A stretch of DNA of 64,000 bases from Sinotaia quadrata (taxonomy: Eukaryota; Mollusca; Gastropoda; Architaenioglossa; Viviparidae). The stretch spans positions 70,601,259 through 70,665,258 of the forward strand of contig CM054181.1 in the NCBI GenBank assembly GCA_028829895.1, in the 5' to 3' direction. The translations under genes were made by a program, and so were the position numbers. The notes under the pieces were generated by a model. It was not told the origin of the DNA. It was given only the letters and a program-made list of their open reading frames with translations, and did no database searches. Positions 31,665-44,369 of the stretch are shown here, one piece after another. Position 1 is the first letter of the stretch; each line of letters begins with the position of its first letter.

Positions 31665-31839
31665 TTCGTGTATAATGAAGATGCCTAAGCAATGTGGACT
31701 ACTTTTCAGTCTATAGACAATGGCGGATGTATGTGTGGTGAAATCCATATCAGTTCACCAAAGGTACTTTATCCGAGCAAGTGTAGTAGGCTCGATCAGA
31801 CTGGCTATTGAAGTGCAAGATTCATGGCATCTAGATCTA

Positions 31840-32337
31840 CCCCAAAAGAGACCAGCTCTTGATATTAAGGCCGAATGTACTAAAGGTCGCTGCGGAGAGA
31901 ACAGACGTCGCACATTAGGGCCCAGGAGAGACAACCATTGTACCTCAAGGCGTAAAGTAGATAGATTTTCTCCAGAAGAGAACAGGTACTGTACCTTAGG
32001 GGACAAGGTAACTAGGCTTGCCCTGTGAGAATAGTTAACATACTTTAAGGTATTAAGCCGGTATATTTTTACTCGAGGAGAGAACAGCCATTGTAAGGTC
32101 CGTGGTAACTAGACTTTCCCTGGGAGAACAGCCATTGCACCTTAAGGCCCAGAGTAACTAAGTTCTTTTTGGAACAGTCATTGTACCTTAAGGTAGGAAG
32201 ACTTGCCCGAAAAGAGAGCACCTTAAGGCCGAAACTGACTATGATAGTGAATCATTATACTCTAAGGTCAAAGGTAGATAGACTTGTTCGAGAAAAGAGC
32301 AGCCATTGTACATTAAAACCCAAGGTAGCAAGATTTG

Positions 32338-32340
<3 letters not shown>
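31840..32340. repeat. ~55-bp degenerate minisatellite downstream of the receptor gene
   Basis: Units built on AGAGAACAGCCATTGTACCT plus TAAGGCCCAAGGTAACTAGA plus CTTGCCC, about eight copies with deletions. Open frames here are by-products. Confidence 0.75.

Positions 32341-32380
<40 letters not shown>
32341..32380. repeat. Poly(A) run of about 40
   Basis: Uninterrupted A run next to the minisatellite. May be a retroposition tail, but no retroelement body is evident on its left. Confidence 0.9.
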
Positions 32381-32383
<3 letters not shown>

Positions 32384-32399
32384 AGACTAGCCAGAGTAA

Positions 32400-33105
32400 A
32401 ACGACTAAGTGTTATACGACAACATGGAGTTCTGAAAAAAAAAATGTCTCCAAACATAAGGTTTCTTTGTGTCTTGTTACCATTGTGCAACAATATGCAT
32501 GTCGATCCGAGGTTTCGGATGACAATTGCATATATTGGTAGATTTTTTAAAAATATACTTATATATCTAGAAAGAAAAGGAGAGAAAGACAACAAAACCC
32601 TCTCCTAGAGTGCACACACAAAAGAAAGCAATGTTAAACTATTAAATGCCATGAAGCCTGCATGTCGGGATTGTTTTAAACGCGGGAAGTCATGTATGTG
32701 TCCAGCTCGGATGGAATACCCAACGCCAGTTTTTAGAGTATTGTCGATCCAAACATTCTTCAGATTCCATTTGTATAGAGACAAAATAAAACCACTGCTG
32801 ACGTCATCTTCAGGCTGGGATCTCGGCATCCGCACAAAACGCACACAAGCACCATCCTCATATGACGCACACAAAAGTATTTTTGATTGACGGGGTGAAG
32901 TGGTGTATGTTATCCTAACGTGATTTGCTGCATCATTTTAGTACCCCAATGTTTAAGACATGATAGAAACCATTCGGCCTCTCATGTGAGCGAAGTCTAA
33001 ATGTAAAAGAAAAATTGAAAAGGACAATTTACAAAAAGTACGTGCGGATTGCACTACTAGAAAAGAAGAGTTCGTTTTCGTTATGATTGTGCAATCTGTT
33101 GCTGT
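32400..33105. other. No supported gene
   Basis: Moderately open frames occur on both strands around 32600-32890 (for example minus 32874-32605), but none matches a family I recognise and no splice context supports them. Confidence 0.5.
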
Positions 33106-33109
33106 TTAC

Positions 33110-33740
33110 ATCTATCCAATGCGAAATTATTTTTATTTATTCAGTTTTATTTCTATCGCGTCGAATTGTCTTTAAACGTGTCTTTTAGCTGTGCTTTGTG
33201 TTTTTCGTTTTTATTCAGATCCAAATGAATTGTGATTATGTATATTTATCCAGTTGAATTCTTTTTATTTCTATTCATCCAGCTACTGAGTCTATCCATT
33301 TTATTCTGCCCCATTGACTTGTGTTTTGTCTCCTTTTATACATCTTCTAATTGTTTGTTTATAGTCTCTTTAAATGATTCAATTACGACTGAGTTTATCT
33401 AATGTATCCAGTCCACAACAAATGTTTACATCCTTTTCTTCTAATTTATTGTGACTGTGATTTTTTCCAATTTAATCCAATCCGTAATGACTGAGTTAAT
33501 GTTTTTTTATCCAGCCCACAATGGCTATGTTCACCCAGTTTTATCAAACCCATAATGATTGTTTATCCACTCTTGTTCAGTAAGACTGATGACTGTGTGC
33601 TTATTCTGATTAAATAATCCACTATGACTGCATAAATCCAATTTTATCCAACTCCACAATGAATGCATAAATCTATTTTTATCCAACCCCTCAATGACTG
33701 CATAAATTCAATTTTATTCAACCCTACAATGCTTAGGTCC
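33110..33740. repeat. Decayed ~38-bp tandem repeat
   Basis: Units such as AATGACTGCATAAATCCAATT plus TTATCCAACCCCAC, clearest at 33615-33735. Confidence 0.65.
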
Positions 33741-33984
33741 AATTTTCTCCATCATAGCTTTCTGCTACATGATTCAGTACTGGAATAGCGTTCTACTACA
33801 TGTTTTTATAAAATAGCCAAGAAACTACATTCACTCATAGGATTTTATATTCCCTTGTGATCGTAGTATATATTTCTTCTTGTGAAATTAAGAAAGAAAT
33901 GCATAAATTATTTATCAGGTAGATATTATGCAGCTCTCCTTATAGTCCATTGACATGAATGCGCTACACACCCGTATATGAAGA

Positions 33985-34440
33985 CATGAGTTTGTACACA
34001 TCGCACCATTAAAACTGTGATGACATGTCTGTCTACATCACGTCATTAAAATTGTGAAGACATGAGTTTGTACACATCGCACCATTAAAACTGTGATGAC
34101 ATGTCTGTCTACATCACGTCATTAAAACTGTGAGACATTAGTTTGTACACATCGCACCATTAAAACTGATGAATGTCTGTCTACATCTCGTCATTAAAAC
34201 TGTGAAGACGCGGGTCTGTATACATCACGTCATTAAAACTGTGAAGACGTGAGTTTGTATACATCGCGCCATTAAAACTGTGAGGATGTGTATCTGTATA
34301 CATCGTGCCATTAAAACTGTGAAGACGTGTGTCTGTATACATCACGCCATTAAAACTGTTAAGATATGTGACTGTATACATCGCACCATTAAAAATGTGA
34401 AGACGTATCTGCATACATCGCATCAGTAAAATTGTATGTA
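33985..34440. repeat. ~39-bp minisatellite
   Basis: About 11 units of CATCGCACCATTAAAACTGT plus GAAGACGTGTGTCTGTATA. The left copies form a longer two-unit period. Confidence 0.9.
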
Positions 34441-34649
34441 TATATGTTGCCAGACATTTTTATATTTGTTGATGTTAGTTATTGTACATTATTCTGTGTT
34501 ACGTGGTGCCATTCTGTGCTTATGTGATGCCATTCTGTGTTACTATATATATCTTTCAAAGGTACATATTTATGAACTGTTCTTTGTATGTATATTAAAG
34601 GGTTTACATGAAAAATTCATGTACATCTTTCATTAAATCATATGTATCA

Positions 34650-34920
34650 TTAAACGCACATGATGGCCTGTTATTTAAATGCACTTATATTATTTAAGAA
34701 CACGTATAGGAAAAAAATACTACATGTGTTTTAAGAGGCAAATGAACTATTACAAAGGGTTGATATATTATTAAGGATACATTTATTGTTAAAAGGTACG
34801 TGTATTATTAAAGTAATCTGAATGATAAAGCCTTAACGTATTATTAAAGGTATAGATATTATTAAAGGCACCTGAATTATTATAAGGTGTTAATGTATAA
34901 GCGAAGGTATGTCTTTAACA
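34650..34920. repeat. Degenerate ATTATTAAAGGTA repeat
   Basis: Short loose units with TATTATTAAAGG(C/T)AC(G/C)TG. Confidence 0.5.
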
Positions 34921-35221
34921 ATTTTCATTGTATTTTAGATGTTCAGATAATTATTATATTTCTTGCATTCTTCCATATGCTGTGTATTTAAATGTACATA
35001 TAATAACATCATATCCTCAATATTTACTCATTCATTGTTTTTTTTTTCTTTCTTTCTTAAAATTCGGTTGTATGCTAGTAAAGTATCCAACATAAAATTA
35101 TTGATTATATTGAATGTCGATATTGTGTTTAGCGTTTAATATTGCATCAATCTCAAGTACAGTAAATCCGTCACTATATCAAGGACAAACCGTCAGCATA
35201 GCCATCACTTTGTGATTTTTT

Positions 35222-35223
<2 letters not shown>

Positions 35224-35284
<61 letters not shown>

Positions 35285-35289
35285 TCACT

Positions 35290-35311
<22 letters not shown>
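35224..35311. repeat. (CA)n microsatellite with CACT interruption
   Basis: About 28 CA units, TCACTCACTCAC, then about 10 more. Confidence 0.97.
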
Positions 35312-35320
<9 letters not shown>

Positions 35321-35469
35321 GCATTAGTCAGTTAATTTTAAGTGTGGGAGTGGCGTTTCTGGCTTAAGCCGATTTCGCGCCAGAGTAGGAATAGGTGGGT
35401 AGGATGGGACGGATGGAGGCAGGAGTAGGGGATAACTATACGTGTACTTGGTTAAAGGATTTACTGGAT

Positions 35470-35860
35470 TTTTTTGTTTATGGATTACTAAAAGAAGTTG
35501 CATTAGTAATATTATAAAATTTTATTAGGTAATGTTGTTTATGGATTACTAAAAGGTGTTGCATTGGTAATACTATATAGTATATAATCTTATTAGTTAA
35601 TGTTGTTTATGGATTACTATTACTAAAAGGTGTTGCATTAGTAATATTATAAAATTTTATTAGGTGATGTTGTTTATAGATTACTAAAAGATGTTGCCTT
35701 AGTAATACTATATAATCTTATTGGGTAATGTTGTTTATGGATTGCTAAAAAGTGTTGCATTTGTAATACTATATAATCTTATTAGGTAATGTTGTTTATG
35801 GATTACTATAAGATGTTGCATTAGTATCTAATACGATATAACCTTTTTAGGTAATGTGCT
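35470..35860. repeat. ~58-bp tandem repeat
   Basis: About six units of GTAATGTTGTTTATGGATTA plus CTAAAAGGTGTTGCATTAGT plus AATACTATATAATCTTATTAG. Confidence 0.9.
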
Positions 35861-36067
35861 GCAATTTGAAACAGCACACAATTTATTAGCGACTCCTTTA
35901 CATCATGTGAAATAATGAGAGAAAGATTTGACTCTATGTTTCTCATAAGCTTGAATTCCAAACATAACTCTAAGGTGTGAATATTTCTTACATGTGAAAT
36001 GATTACATTTCAAACTGAATATTGCAAGATTCGACCCCCAAATGGATAGTTTACGTTTGAAAACTAG

Positions 36068-36290
36068 CCAATCTAATTTACGTTTTAAAATAATCTAACC
36101 AGTCGTGGCATTCTATACACATTTAATTTACGTTTTAAAATAATCTAACCAGTCGTGGCATTCTATACACATTTAATTTACGTTTTAAAATAATCTAACC
36201 AGTCGTGGCATTCTATACACATTTAATTTACGTTTTAAAATAATCTAACCAATCGTGGCATTCTATACACATTTAATTTACGTTCATGAA
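36068..36290. repeat. 50-bp tandem repeat, four units
   Basis: ATTTAATTTACGTTTTAAAA plus TAATCTAACCAGTCGTGGCA plus TTCTATACAC, nearly identical, so recently expanded. Confidence 0.95.
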
Positions 36291-36679
36291 ATATTGCTTG
36301 GCCATTAAAGTTTAGCACACGTACCCGAACTGGCTGTGGCTAATCGGGGTTTCCCAATTTTACACTGATCATGTAGCGATATTCCATAAATATTTATTTG
36401 GACTTTAATTATGACGTACTGTGACATGCACTGCACGGATGAAGTGAATTGTTTCCCTTCAACAATAAACATATAATTATCGTTTATCTTCACATATACG
36501 AGGTGTTTATATGCAAAGATTTATTTGTTTCGTGCAATAAAGCAAACAAAACATCACGGACTCTATATGGTTCATTTTTAAGATATTCTCTCTGTGTGTC
36601 TCTCTAATATATCTGTCTGTTGATTACTTACCTACTGACCTTTCCACCTCTCTCATCTCTCTAATAATGATTAAGAAAA

Positions 36680-37280
36680 TGTGTGCGCCAAATTTGTGCG
36701 TCCTGTTTCACCCCCTTCCGCCAGCCCTTCTGCCCTCCACCTCAGACGCACCGTGAGTCTGTGGGGATCCCCCCAGAAGCAGACCAAGACTGAGAACATC
36801 GTGAAGATGAAAGGTCTATTGCGGCTTCTGGGGTGAGTGTGAGCGAAACCACACACATAGATATAAAATTATAAAATATATAAAATTCCTCCCCCCCCCC
36901 CCCGACGGAGGGCGGTTGAGGGTGTGCACCAAACTGGTGCGACCTGTTTCACCCCCTTCCGCCAGCCTTCCTGCCCTCATCCTCGGGACGCAATATGAGG
37001 CTTTGGGGTCCCCCCCCCCCCTAGCATCCCCAGACTGAGAATATCTTACGATAAAAAGTAAAATGCGGCTTCTAGGGTGAGATAGCGGGAAAGAAAAAGA
37101 TATGAAATACTACAGTCGCAACAAAGCAAGCATTAGTAAAACAAAATACAACACCTGCAGCACACAACGACCAGCACCCTCTTCAGAATAAATGAGAAGA
37201 GGAAGGCCCCCCACAGGAATCCTCCAAAAAAATCCGAGAACATCGAGAAGATGAAAAGTTTTCCCGCAATTCCTGTGGAG
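36680..37280 (-). repeat. Dispersed repeat family B, two good units and one diverged unit, minus orientation
   Basis: Units at about 36680-36850 and 36890-37080, and a diverged one at 37180-37280. Reverse complements share CTTTTCATCTTCACGATGTTCTC, a G-rich CTTCTGGGGGGA stretch and GGGGGTGAAACAGGTCGCACCA with the dimer at 1.9-2.3 kb. Each unit starts after a pyrimidine-rich CAG/TAG, so short exon-like frames appear, including a hydrophobic one at minus 37339-37133. I take these as repeat, not gene. Confidence 0.6.
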
Positions 37281-37725
37281 CAAAAGAAGTTATCGGTACA
37301 ACAAAAACAACATATAATTAATAAAATTAAGAAAACCAATATAATTAAAATGTACGAATAAAGAACATGGTCTTTTAATTGATTTGCATCGTTTATGGTC
37401 GATTTAAAAGCATTGATGTTACAAAAAAAGTTTCAAGTCAAACGACGTTTCAAGTAAAATTTTATCGAAATTTCCGAGGTTCATAACTGACAGGACAGGG
37501 CAGCTCTATTCAAAGGAACTGGGTAGAGGAATGAATCACGTAAACCTTTTGTTTTCATACAAGACACCGTACCAAGGAAAGATTCTAAACGTCGACCGTA
37601 CACTCACAAAGAGTGTAAGTTATTAAAGAGAAATTATAAATAAATAAATGTCTTTCCTTTACTCTATTCATTGATTTGTCTTTCTTTCCAGTAGTTTTTG
37701 ACGGGTAAATTCTAGTACTTTCATA

Positions 37726-37729
<4 letters not shown>

Positions 37730-37796
<67 letters not shown>
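37730..37796. repeat. (TG)n microsatellite
   Basis: About 33 uninterrupted TG units. Confidence 0.97.
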
Positions 37797-37800
<4 letters not shown>

Positions 37801-37861
37801 CCACTCCCGAGACAAAATGAATGATTCCCGGTTACGAGGCGGGTAAGCTAATTCTCGTTGG

Positions 37862-38490
37862 TAAAGTGCACACCAGATCCAGTTACAATTAATGATATGA
37901 ATTTGGTAATACCCCTAGTTCGTTACAATTAATGATATTAATCTGGTAATACTCCTATTTTGTTACAATTCACGATCTTAATTTGGTAATACCTCTATTT
38001 TGTTACAATATTACAATTAATGATATTAATTTGGAAATATCCCTACTTGTTACAATTAATTTGGTAATACCCCTTTGCTTACAATAAATTATATTAATCT
38101 GGTAGTACATCTATTCGTTACACCATTACAATAAGCGATATTAAATTGATAATACCCATATTGGTTAAAATTTTACAGTCAACTATATTAAATTGTAATA
38201 ATAACCTATATTGGTTGCAATGTTACAAATAATGATATTAAATCGGTAATACCCCTATTAGTTATAATTAATTATATTAATTTGGTTATACTATTGATTA
38301 CAAGTAATGATGTTAATTTGGTAATATCCCTATTGGTTACAATTAACTATGTTAATTTGGTAATACTCCTATTTTGATCACAATTAACGATATTCATTTG
38401 TTAATATCCCTATTTTGATGACAATTAACGATGTTAATTTGGTAATACCCCTATTTTGATTACATTTAACGACGTTCATTTGGTAGTAAG
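37862..38490. repeat. ~40-bp degenerate tandem repeat
   Basis: About 15 units of GTTACAATTAATGATATTAA plus TTTGGTAATACCCCTATTT. Confidence 0.85.
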
Positions 38491-38704
38491 TTTCGTATTT
38501 ATAGTACCCCCAACAGAAAAATTGCTTGTTCATTCACTAAGACAAAATAGACAAATCTATAACAACAGTATAATAATTCAATTACAAATTAAGAAATTCA
38601 CAAAAAGCTATGATTTCAAACCAAATAATACTTCTAGATCTGAAACACATAATTTAGAACATGGTTATGCACTAAATTAATTTTTCTTTAATCCACTCAC
38701 ACGT

Positions 38705-38850
38705 TTAATTAAGGAAGTCTAGATCTAATTTCCGCAGGTTATTAATTAAGGAAGGCTAGATCTAATTTCCGCAGGTTATTAATTAAGGAAGTCTAGATCT
38801 AATTTCCGCAAGTTATTAATTAAGGAAGGCTAGATCTAATTTCCGGAAGT
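38705..38850. repeat. 37-bp tandem repeat, four units
   Basis: TTAATTAAGGAAGGCTAGAT plus CTAATTTCCGCAGGTTA, nearly identical copies. Confidence 0.93.
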
Positions 38851-39284
38851 TCTGTCACAGCCGTCAAATAAGTTTATTCCAATTTAACTGTGCATTTATA
38901 TTTGTGTGTTCTCGACATTAACAACTGAAGGGAACATTAATTATGCCGTATACACATTCAGTTAGATGTAGACGGTTAATGGACAGATAGTAAACTGAAT
39001 ATTTCACTTAACCATAACCTGATTGTCTTCACAATTCCAGTCAGGTCTGAGTTGCTTCCCTTGCTGTTTTCTGGTCCCCGGAAACTAACAAACACAGCAA
39101 TGAGCAATAATAAATGATCGAAACAAAACCCCCAACTCTCAATCAGTTATGCCGTAAAAGGCGAAAATAATGTGCCAGAAAAAAAAAACCTCCCTTGAAT
39201 TTATCTCTTCGTAAAACGTAGCTAAAAGTCTAACAGTGCTGGAACGGTCGAACTCACTTAAATATATCTTACTCATACATTTGC

Positions 39285-39376
<92 letters not shown>
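39285..39376. repeat. (CA)n microsatellite
   Basis: About 45 uninterrupted CA units. Confidence 0.97.
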
Positions 39377-39377
<1 letters not shown>

Positions 39378-39724
39378 TCAACTTTCAGTCAATGATGGTG
39401 CCAACAAGTGCTTGAAATAACTCTCAAGAATGTATCCCTTTCATATATTCGTAATATTGAATTATTCATGAGCACATATACATTGATTAATTATAAACTA
39501 ACTCGACCCTAAAGTTTAACCAAACAAAATATAGACTGTTCTGATTTTTAGAAAACTGACATTCTTAGGAGAAACACTAAATTCTTGATTAGATAACTAT
39601 TCTAGTGTGGATAACAATGATGAGATATGTAAAGGGAAAATGCATGATGTTCTAGTGTGGTTAGGAATTCTTGTATACAGCTCGTGCACAGAAACATTAT
39701 GTCACATGAAAAAAGACTACAGTA

Positions 39725-41105
39725 CAGTACTCCCTGCAAAGAGCTACAATATAGACCTCCGTGTAGATATACATATATTCACCTATACAAGAACTACAAT
39801 AAAGACCTCCGTACAAAGAACTACAATATAGACCTCCGTACAAAGAGCTACAATATAGACCTCCGTGTAGATATACATATATTCACCTATACAAGAACTA
39901 CAATAAAGACCTCCGTACAAAGAGCTATAATATAGACCCCCGTACAAAGAGCTATAATATAGTCCTAAATGCAAAGTGTTACCACATAGTAATAAATCAA
40001 AAGCTACAATATAGACCTCCATACAAAGAGCTACAATATAGACCTCCGTACAAAGAGCTACAATATAGACCTCCGTACAAAGAGCTACAATATAGACCTC
40101 TGTAGAAAGAGCTACAATATAGACCTCCGTACAAAGAGCTACAATATAGACCTCTGTACAAAGAGCTACAATATAGACCTCTGTACAAAGAGCTACAATA
40201 CAGTCCTAAATGCAAAGAGCTACAATATAGCCCTAAATGCAAAGAGCTACAATATAGCCCTTAATACATAAACTACAATATAGCCCTAAATGCAAAGAGT
40301 TACAATATAGCCCTAAATGCAATGAGCTACAATATAGCCCTAAATGCAAAGAGCTATAATATAGCCCTTAATACATAAACTACAATATAGCCCTAAATGC
40401 AAAGAGCTACAATATAGCCCTAAATACAAAAAGCTACAATATAGCCCTAAATGCATAAGCTACCATATAGTCCTAAATGCAAAGAGCTACAATATAGTCC
40501 TTAATGCAAAAGCTACAATATAGCCCTAAATGCATAAGCTACCATATAGTCCTAAATGCAAAGAGATACAATATAGTCCTAAATGCAAAGAGCTACAATA
40601 TAGCCCTAAAGGCATAAGCTACCATAAAGTCCTAAATGCAAAGAGCTACAATATAGTCCTTAATGCAAAAGCTACAATATAGCCCTAAAGCAAAGAGCTA
40701 CAATATAGTCCTTAATGCATAAGCTACCATATAGCCCTAAATGCAAAGAGCTACAATATAGTCCTTAATGCAAGAGCTACAATATAGCCCTAAATGCAAA
40801 GAGCTCCAATTAAGGCCTCCATGCAAAGAAATACAGTATAGTCATCTATACAAGAGTACAATATAGATCTTGCAAAAAGCTACAATATAGTCAACTATTC
40901 AAGAGCTACAATATAAGCCTCCGTAAAGAGCTACAACATAGTCATCTATACAAGAGCTACAATATTGTCCTCCATGTCAAGAACTACAGTATAGTCATCT
41001 AGACATAGTGCAAAAAGCTACAATATAATCATCTATAAAAGAGGTACAATATAGTCAACAATATAAGAGTTAACATAGACCTCGTGCAAAGAGCTATAAT
41101 GCAAG
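39725..41105. repeat. ~27-bp minisatellite with two unit types
   Basis: All units share AGAGCTACAATATAG. The left part (to about 40195) continues with ACCTCCGTACAA and the right part (about 40200-40805) with CCCTAAATGCAA. The far right (to 41105) is mixed and decayed. More than 45 units. Confidence 0.95.
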
Positions 41106-41109
41106 AGTG

Positions 41110-42000
41110 AGTCATGCGTTCCACACGCTGCGATCTACATCAATATATATTTTTAATATATAAAGGCTGTAAAGGACTTTTATACCGCCTGTTTCAATGC
41201 TAGGCTGACAGGGTTTTGTTTTTTTTACCTAGTTTCATTGCACAGCTGTCACTGATTTTTACACAGCCCGTTTCAATGTTAGGCTGTCACGAACTTTTAC
41301 AAAGCCTATTTTCAGAAAAAAGTGTCCGTTCTTGGCACGCTTGAACTTACATTTATGTTGTGTAAATAACAAATATGAGACACATGTCAGTAATTTGGAT
41401 CACTGTGCTAGTCATATTGTATTAAAGTTAACAATTCATTCAATTTTACAATGCCTTGCGACTGTTATTGATGTATCCCTTAATCTGAAACTTTGATTTA
41501 ACAAAATAGGAAAACAAAATATGCTATAAATAAAGGAATGGCAAAATTTAAATATAAATAGACTGATATTAAAATTATAAAATTTTTCTTTAATAAAATA
41601 TTTGTTTTAAGTTTTATTGCGCAGTTTGTAACAGGATTGTGGCAACATGAACAAAACAGTGTGCATACATACAACTCAGTTGCACAGAATACAAAACACT
41701 TATACTTTTTCTCTTGTATTGTGTGTTTGGATTAAAGCAGTCAAAGATTGAAATTTTACTTGATTAAAAAATGAAAATAAAACTTTTATTCAATGATATC
41801 AGCAAGCATACCTGACCGCGGATCCCCCCCCCCTTTTTTTTTTTAGCGCCTAAACTGATTATAATAATTAGCAAATTGCTCTCATTTAATTGGCTATTTT
41901 AATCACGATGTTTACAAACTTGTGTAATATCTTTGTATATATCGAATGTTCTAGTGTAAAGATGAAGTCGGTCACCAGCGGCAATCTGAAAAACTAAAAG
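41110..42000. other. No supported gene
   Basis: AT-rich, with a three-fold loose repeat of CAGGCTGTCA(C/G)...TTTTACA(C/A)AGCC(C/T)GTTTCAATG around 41165-41310. Nothing else recognised. Confidence 0.5.
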
Positions 42001-42005
42001 AAACC

Positions 42006-42783
42006 TGTGGCGGAGTAAATTTGCCTATCCCTATTTTAAAACTTAATTGCTATATAAATTGTTCAATTGTCAAAGTGACTCGATCTTGGGCATTCATTGT
42101 GATGAAATTTTTGGAGTTGGAGTAAACAACTCTGGTGGAGAGTAGGCTAGAAAATTGCTGATGCAATCTAAAGCAGTTCCAACTAGATGAGTAGATTTCT
42201 GATCTCATACTGTTCATAACAACCTCAACCACTGGGGATGGATCGGAAGTTTCTTTGTTGCAGAAGTACTCTATTCTGATTACTTTGAATTTGAACATAA
42301 CTTGAGTCCAGTCATAAAGGCGATCATTAGCTTATGGTAAGTTAACTGACTGAGAAAGAAAGAATGGACGTAGAAATATTTCATACGTGTTTGCTATTGA
42401 TCTGATTTTTTGAATTGAACCATTATTTCTATGTTCACTAATTTGATTATGTTGTACATTATACTTGTGAATTTTGATCAATGCTATATTTCTTATGCAG
42501 TGTGTGTATTGGGCTAATGAAATTGTTGCAAGATTTGTAAGTTGGGGATGTTTGTACGAGAGAAAGGAGTTTAGATGAAATAAATATGCCTGGAATTTAG
42601 TACCATCATAATTTGACTTTTGCAGAGCAGAGCAAGCCTTTTTCTTTTGTCATGTCATGCTACGGTGACTACTGTACTCTGCTTGATTACTCTGGTGTGT
42701 GCATCCAGTGCTGTCGTTAAACTCAGCAGTAAAACGTGTTTGCATCAAGTTGGTTTCTGTGACTAGCACATATCCGAAGCCCA
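42006..42783 (+). mobile_element. Family A 5' half, plus orientation
   Basis: Starts TGTGGCGGAGTAAATTTGCC and shares the internal tract AACCATTATTTCTATGTTCACTAATTTGATTA and GAGAGAAAGGAGTTTAGA with 59.2-59.6 kb. It then runs directly into the retrotransposon fragment at 42784, so the 3' half is missing or displaced. Confidence 0.7.
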
Positions 42784-43690
42784 AAACCTCTCCATGGCCA
42801 GTATGCACGACAAGCTGTTGCAATATCAACAAAACAATCAACGTACAAATGGTTGAAAGAGGCAGGATTGAAAGCAGAGACAGAAACACTCATAACTTCT
42901 GTACAAGATCAAGCACTGAACACGAAATCACACAAAACGAAAATCATGAAAATCGCAAATGATTCCAAATGATGACTGCAAAAACATGGATGAAACAGCA
43001 GAACACATCTGGATGTCAGGTTCTTGCTGGAATAGAATACATCAAATGACACAACAGAATGGCAAAACACATATATAGAAGTCTGTGTGAGAACTACGGC
43101 ATAAAACCCCCCCAAAAGAGCATGGATGCACCAACCAGATGCAGTCACCGAAACAGAAGAAGTCAAAATACTGTGGGACTTCGAGATAACAACAGATCGA
43201 GTGATTCCTGCATGAAGACCAGACATTGTAATTCTCAATAAGCCCAAAAGGACAGCAATAATCATTGATTTCACTGTTCCAAATGATAGAAACCTAAAAA
43301 CAAAAGAAAAGAGAAAAAATAGAAAAATACCAAGACCTCGGATTAGAAATTCATAGAATGTGGAATGTAAAATCAGACGTGATACCTGTAGTGATAGGAG
43401 CCTTGGGGAACATAATTGAGTTGGAAACTATCTGAATAAACTCCCTGGAAACAATAAACTCGCCCCACTAATCAAAGCAGCACTCCTAGAAAGTGTTCAC
43501 ATCCTCCGTAAAACTTTGGATCTCCCAGAATCTTGGTACGATTCTGAGATCTTGGATGATTGGATCACAATTGACAGTCAAACAGAAGTCGTGAAAAGAG
43601 GCAGAATAATAATGTGTATTACATTGTGGTGTCTCACAACAGTCAACAGAAGTCGTGATCAAAGGCTAAATATTATTATTATAATGTTGT
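42784..43690 (+). pseudogene. Decayed 3' end of a non-LTR retrotransposon (C-terminal region of the polyprotein)
   Basis: Fragments in shifting plus-strand frames match the C-terminal part of LINE polyproteins: KPLHGQY, a WLKEAG..ETETLI stretch, Lys/Ile-rich helix, DETAEHI with Cys/His remnants, KILWDFEITTDRVIPA, RPDIVILNK, IIDFTVPNDRN, and IHRMWNV..DVIPVVIGALG. These segments follow in the usual order. Frameshifts near 42963, 43075 and 43135 and in-frame stops (for example within the PDIV segment) make it non-functional. The reverse transcriptase catalytic part is absent. It ends near an ATTATTATTATA tail. Confidence 0.8.
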
Positions 43691-43694
43691 GTTT

Positions 43695-44363
43695 CATCTC
43701 TTGACGTAGAGAAGCGACAATCTGATTCAGAAGAAACTTGTCTTTATAAGTTTTATTCAGTGTTGCCTATATCCACAAATATTTATCCTATGGGACAGCG
43801 TGAACTGCTTATAAGACGTTCTCACAAGTCGTGCCGTGATCGCGTTTAGATCTGGTATTTCGGAATGCTCATCACGCACTCAATTTTACATAATGAAATC
43901 TTGAATAAAAAAGCGCATAGCGACCCAGTCATAATAAACACATTTGTCAAGCATGGCGCAAAGAAACTTCTAAGAAACGTGCTCAAGAATACAGGAATGA
44001 AATAAGAAGTATGATATATGCTCAGGTAGACTATATTTTAGACTGCACACGAGTTTGTCTTCGGATAGGTAGGTATATCTGCAAGCAACGCCGCTCCCAT
44101 TAAACTTGTAAGTATTTTTTAAAATGTCGTTCTTTAATGTACGTATTTATTTTTAAAATCAAAGGTGGTTTCAAAGCTTTAACTTTGAAATATTTATTCT
44201 ACTTCAATTAAAAGATTGATACCTTTAACATATGTCACTTTGTGCTGACACTAAATTGCAGTAGAAAATATAACTTAGGTCAGTGTTGCTATGACGTTAT
44301 TCTGAACCAATCAAGATGACGTCATCAACTTTCTTTTGGGCATTGCTGTACGTGCATCATCAA
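43695..44363. other. No supported gene
   Basis: No repeat or coding signal recognised between the retrotransposon relic and the family A copy. Confidence 0.5.
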
Positions 44364-44369
44364 AGGGGC

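Noticed and set aside
32605..32890. Overlapping 79-89 codon frames on both strands
   Set aside because: No recognisable domain or splice context and both strands open alike.
37133..37339. Hydrophobic minus-strand frame after a good acceptor (TTTTGCTCCACAG)
   Set aside because: Its core aligns with repeat family B units beside it. No partner exons found.
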